From Haplomitrium mnioides (taxonomy: Eukaryota; Marchantiophyta; Haplomitriopsida; Calobryales), in assembly GCA_049999725.1 (NCBI GenBank), contig JBNGIS010020552.1, forward strand, positions 1 to 33,486: 33,486 nt of DNA, in the 5' to 3' direction. The notes beneath the pieces were generated by a model that made no database searches, was not told the DNA's origin, and was given only the letters and a program-made list of their open reading frames with translations. Shown here piece after piece: positions 31,612 to 33,486 of the stretch; positions within the stretch are counted from its first letter, which is position 1; the number at the start of each line of letters is the position of its first letter. Position numbers and translations under genes: made by a program.

Positions 31612-32002
31612 ACACTTATAGACTAGTGATGTCCTATATACTTCTTATATGTGTAGTCTCATTAAAACCCTCCTGCTTTCTTCTGAGGGAAAGAGTGCTA
31701 CCACATATAGAGTATTTAATAAAATAAATGTATGAAAAATCTGTATGATGTTCAAAAACTATCCAAAGATCATAAAATGATGATGTCGTGTAGGCAGTTC
31801 TCCTCTATCTGTTGTGTTCTCCTCTGGTCCTGAATCTGATATGCTCCACGAGATCACAAATCTGTTTTTGAATAGCTGCACTATAACACAACTGTAAATA
31901 ATTCTGTTGTCAGCATCAATATATATATACATCAAGAAGTACAACTCATAAATCTGGAATATTTGACAACAGGTCAGAGTTTCAGATATGATGATGAGAT
32001 TA
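31612..32002 (-). other. untranslated stretch between copia pol and LTR
   Basis: About 390 bases between the pol stop and the hairpin with no conserved domain. A frame at 31759-32157 overlaps the end of pol in another frame and is not credible as a gene. Confidence 0.6.
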
Positions 32003-33484
32003 TGTATGCTTCTTGTATATTTTAGACAGTTTTCTGAGACCAATACCCTCTGTGTGTTCTTTGTGTAGAGTAGGGGGTAGAGGTTTTGTGAACATATCAG
32101 CTCTGTTTTGCTTACTAGGTATCCATTGTACCTTGATCTTGTCATTATGTTGTTCATGAGTATAGAAAAATTTTGGAGCTATGTGTTTTATTCTATCACC
32201 CTTGATGAATCCTTGGGCGATTTGGTCAACACATGGCCTGTTATCTTCAAATATAGTCGTAGGTTCTTGGATGAGAGGTTGGCCTATGTTGGAGTTGATA
32301 TGGTCAATGAGTTGGCGCAACCAAATACATTCTCTACTTGCCTCATACAGAGCTATTATCTCAGCATGGTTTGTAGATGTGGTAGTAATAGTTTGTTTTG
32401 TGCTCTTCTATGATATTGTTGTGCCCCCTTTAAGGAATACATATCCTGTTTGAGACTTGCTGTCGTCGGGGTCAGATAAGTATCTTGCATCAGCATATCC
32501 TATAATGTCATGTTCTACATTTTTTGAGAAGAACAGTCCCATGTCTGTGGTTCCTTGAAGGTACCTGAAAATCCTTTTGATGTCGTTCCAATGTCGTATA
32601 GTGGGTTGGGAACTGTGTCTTGCTAGCAAGTTCACGGCGAAAGCTATGTCTGGCCTTGTTTGATTTGCTAGGTACATCAGTGCCCCTATTGCTGAAAGGT
32701 ATGGTTTTTCAGGTCCCAGTGTTGGTTCTATTTCCTTTCTTTTTGAGAACATGTCTCTCATGGGGTCTGATGATCTGATTTCCATTGGAGTGCTCATTGG
32801 CTAAGCTTTATCCATGTTGAACTGTTTAAGGATTCTGGATGTGTAAGTGGATTGATGGATTAGTATCCCATCTTGTAGATGTTCAAATTGTATGCCCAAG
32901 CAGAAATCAGGTTCGCCAATGTCTCACATTTCAAATATGTCTTTCAGTTTCTCAATGGTGTCTTTGGCCAGTCGTGGTGTGCCAAAGATGTTAATGTCAT
33001 CTACATATATAGCCACTATGACGTATTCAAGATTTTCCTATTTCATAAAGAGACATGGTGCAATGTCCTTATTTGTAAAGTTTAGGGTCATCATTTCTGA
33101 TTTGAATCTTTGATACCAGTTTCTACCGCTCTGTTTAAGTCTGTACATTGATCGTAGGACTTGTACAGTCATCTGCTGGTCTGATGATATCCCATTTGTT
33201 GCCATAGATTTTCCTGCCACTTGTATGCCTCTGTTTGGGCGATGTGGGACTAAAGGTCCCTGTTGATATTTATTGTACATCTTCTTTGTTGGCTGGACTA
33301 AAGGCCCAGTATACTGTTGCATGTTTTGCAGATCATTTGTGGGGACTGAAGGTCCATTGTTGTCATGTGTGCTCAGCAAGTTGGCTGGCCTCATACATGA
33401 TCTGTCTGCTGTTGTTTGCAACATGTCATTCATAGCATGGCATTTCGTTTTTGTCATAAGGACAGAAGGTCCTTGTTTTGTCAT
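32003..33484 (-). pseudogene. pol: Ty1/copia pol: RT and RNase H, four in-frame stops
   Basis: One frame runs from 33484 to the final stop near 32000. RT starts in the window with VLRSMYRLKQSGRNWYQRF. The catalytic box VAIYVDDINIFGT has an intact YVDD (32996-33007). RT ends with IGALMYLANQTRPDIAFAVN and RYLQGTTDMGLFFS. RNase H has GYADARYLSDPDDSKSQTGY, HAEIIALYEASRECIWLRQL, then FEDNRPCVDQIAQGFIKGDR and IKHIAPKFFYTHEQ, closing with RADMFTKPLP. In-frame stops lie at 33035-33037, near 32927, near 32801 and at 32405. The residues before 33190 (repeats of GPSV or GPLV) are an unusual linker upstream of RT. The frame has no shifts, so it is younger than G1 or D. Confidence 0.92.
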
Positions 33485-33486
33485 CA

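Larger units (their letters stand above)
31020..33486 (-). mobile_element. Ty1/copia retrotransposon, 3' half
   Basis: RT is followed by RNase H at the polyprotein end and there is no integrase downstream, which is the Ty1/copia order. A polypurine tract and an LTR start follow. The element runs out of the window at 33486, so gag, protease, integrase and the 5' LTR are not visible. The left limit at 31020 is a guess from a TGTTA that would pair with the LTR start TGTTA. Confidence 0.9.

Noticed and set aside
31759-32157. 132-residue - strand frame
   Set aside because: It overlaps the end of copia RNase H in another frame and has no domain.

Overview
This window reads as a stretch of plant nuclear genome made almost entirely of nested and decayed LTR retrotransposons. 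I found no host gene, tRNA, rRNA or CRISPR array. The evidence for a plant is the mix of Ty3/gypsy and Ty1/copia polyproteins, very long LTRs, C-to-T decay of reading frames, and an AT-rich background broken by GC-rich LTR blocks. The gypsy relic near 26-29 kb ends in what looks like a decayed PHD finger. I recall that arrangement mainly from green algae and early-diverging land plants, but I cannot name the organism. Three runs of exactly 100 N are assembly gaps (3887-3986, 11520-11619, 25040-25139).

Layout. (1) 1-~4290, + strand: the 3' part of a Ty3/gypsy element (G1) with the end of a protease, RT, RNase H, integrase and a 3' LTR. It is broken by frameshifts and stops. (2) ~4300-~12728, - strand: element A, a degraded gag-only relative of element B with an LTR end, gag fragments, a primer-binding site and a long LTR. 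That LTR holds a GC-rich tandem array and is interrupted at about 9253-10888 by a - strand fragment (C). In C, a G1-like LTR runs directly into a piece of RT. (3) 12729-13348: AT-rich spacer. (4) 13349-24034, - strand: element B, complete at the DNA level. It has two ~3.79 kb LTRs (TGTC...GACA), a 5-bp target-site duplication AAGAG, a primer-binding site and a polypurine tract. Its 3.1 kb interior codes only for decayed Gag and protease. It is therefore a non-autonomous element that must have moved with enzymes supplied by a relative. (5) 24040-26137: AT-rich sequence with an (AT)n microsatellite. (6) 26138-~28985, + strand: a heavily decayed gypsy relic (D) with RT, RNase H, integrase and the PHD-like end. 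(7) ~28990-31015: AT-rich sequence with local repeats. (8) ~31020-33486, - strand: the 3' half of a Ty1/copia element (RT, RNase H, polypurine tract, 3' LTR start). It stays in one frame with four stops.

Nothing here forms an operon or a working pathway. The units are linked by copy-and-paste ancestry. A and B share a primer-binding site, LTR start and gag. G1 and C share an LTR. B inserted into pre-existing AT-rich sequence. The most notable object is B, with 3.8 kb LTRs around a gag-pro-only interior and an intact target-site duplication. Next are the PHD-like tail of D and the LTR/RT chimera in C.
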